A DNA stretch of 43,935 nt from Gemmatimonadota bacterium (GTDB taxonomy: Bacteria; Gemmatimonadota; Gemmatimonadetes; Gemmatimonadales; Gemmatimonadaceae). Each line of letters opens with the position of its first letter. Position 1 is the first letter of the stretch. The notes under the pieces were generated by a model. It had not been told where the DNA came from. It saw only the letters and a program-made list of their open reading frames with translations, and did not search any database. The translations under genes and the position numbers were made by a program. The stretch spans positions 1 to 43,935 of the forward strand of contig VHBQ01000020.1 of assembly GCA_016871855.1 (NCBI GenBank), given 5' to 3'. This document shows, piece by piece, positions 43,429-43,935 of this stretch.

Positions 43429-43935
43429 TGCGCCGACTCGCGCGAGCCGCGATTCTGGCCGCAGCGCTGGGGGCGGGGATCACCAGCCTGCCGCGCGCCC
43501 TGCGTGCCGACGAGCTCATCGTCGGCCAGGGCGGGCGGTTTGCGACGATCACCGCCGCACTCGAGGCCGCGCGTCCGGGTGACCGCGTGCTGGTGCGCGC
43601 CGGCACGTACCGCGAGCCCACGCTCATCGTCACCACGCCGCGCGTGACCGTCGAAGGGCAGGGGTGGCCAGTGCTCGACGGACAAGGCGAGCGCGAGGTG
43701 CTTGTCATTGCCGCCGACGACGTGACGGTGCGCGGCGTCGTCGCCATGAACACTGGCATCTCGAACCTCGAAGACCGCGCCGGCATCCGCGCGCGCGACG
43801 TCCGGAACTGCCTCATCGAACGCAACCGCCTGCGGCAGAACCTCTGGGGCATCTACCTCCAGCGCTCCGCCAACTGCATCGTGCGCGACAACGACCTCGA
43901 GGCCTCGGGCGCGCGCCAGACGGAGAGCGGCAACG
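43428..43935 (+). CDS. nosD: NosD, periplasmic copper-site maturation protein (3' end outside window)
   Basis: The first ~169 residues are present. GTG start overlapping nosL. A signal peptide (RAAILAAALGAGITSLPRALRA) is followed by the NosD/carbohydrate-binding-type beta-helix repeats: GRFATITAALEAARPGDRVLVRAGTY, then NCLIERNRLRQNLWGIYLQ. NosD with the NosFY ABC transporter supplies sulfide/copper for the CuZ centre. The gene continues beyond 43935, where nosF and nosY are expected. Confidence 0.93.
   Translation, partial: MRRLARAAILAAALGAGITSLPRALRADELIVGQGGRFATITAALEAARPGDRVLVRAGTYREPTLIVTTPRVTVEGQGWPVLDGQGEREVLVIAADDVTVRGVVAMNTGISNLEDRAGIRARDVRNCLIERNRLRQNLWGIYLQRSANCIVRDNDLEASGARQTESGN

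Overview
The window is high-GC bacterial chromosome, densely packed with genes and with no gene-free stretch over 300 bases. The gene content suggests a Gram-negative, non-proteobacterial soil-type bacterium, and my best guess is Gemmatimonadota. The reasons are a Sec-exported clade II-type nitrous oxide reductase cluster, a menaquinone-type UbiE/UbiD/UbiA/UbiX cluster, a signal-peptide-bearing barrel-like protein, and many GTG starts with ATGA or GTGA overlaps. This is inference from content, not a database match. I see no rRNA, tRNA, CRISPR array, phage or transposase.

Layout. 1-4963 (minus): one compact operon, gpmI - barrel-like protein - 6-pyruvoyl-tetrahydropterin synthase family - fdhD - mobA - mobB - PBP4-type D,D-carboxypeptidase (cut by the window edge). 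5050-9897 (plus): a cell-envelope block with an SH3-repeat protein, a single-pass membrane protein, an L,D-transpeptidase and two paralogous M15-type peptidases. 10015-16115 (plus): a small hypothetical gene, guaB behind a structured leader, an NrnA-type DHH phosphoesterase, and four overlapping pseudopilin genes. 16311-18257 (plus): an Mrp/ApbC ATPase without its usual cysteine pair and a SAM hydroxide adenosyltransferase family protein. 18267-20633 (minus): ECF sigma factor, zinc-finger anti-sigma factor, and a bactofilin-like membrane protein. 20786-24544 (plus): ubiE/menG, ubiD, ubiA and ubiX homologues, read here as the late steps of futalosine-pathway menaquinone synthesis (MqnL/P/M plus MenG). 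24744-26448: AmpG-like transporter and YfcE-like phosphoesterase. 26467-32964 (minus): UvrC-like nuclease, fpg, purD, M48 protease, a cystathionine gamma-synthase family enzyme, and a degenerate acyl-adenylate synthetase relative. 33205-36421 (plus): glmM and glmS for UDP-GlcNAc. 36408-39553: beta-lactamase-fold hydrolase, a TPR-like protein, dtd and maf. 39550-43935: an NsrR-type Rrf2 repressor divergent from nosZ - nosB-like - nosL - nosD (cut by the window edge).

The most unusual signal is not a gene. Short tandem repeats with a 7-bp period, typically GACGGTG or its complement CCGTCCA, sit in at least nine junctions. In this window they follow a polarity rule relative to the adjacent gene: the C-rich strand is in the coding sense before start codons, and the G-rich strand is in the coding sense at or after stop codons. 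Other intergenic repeats here (25-bp, 26-bp and 13-bp units) show the same strand bias. Several tracts face each other as long inverted repeats, some encode protein C-termini, and the G-rich ones could form quadruplexes in mRNA 3' ends.
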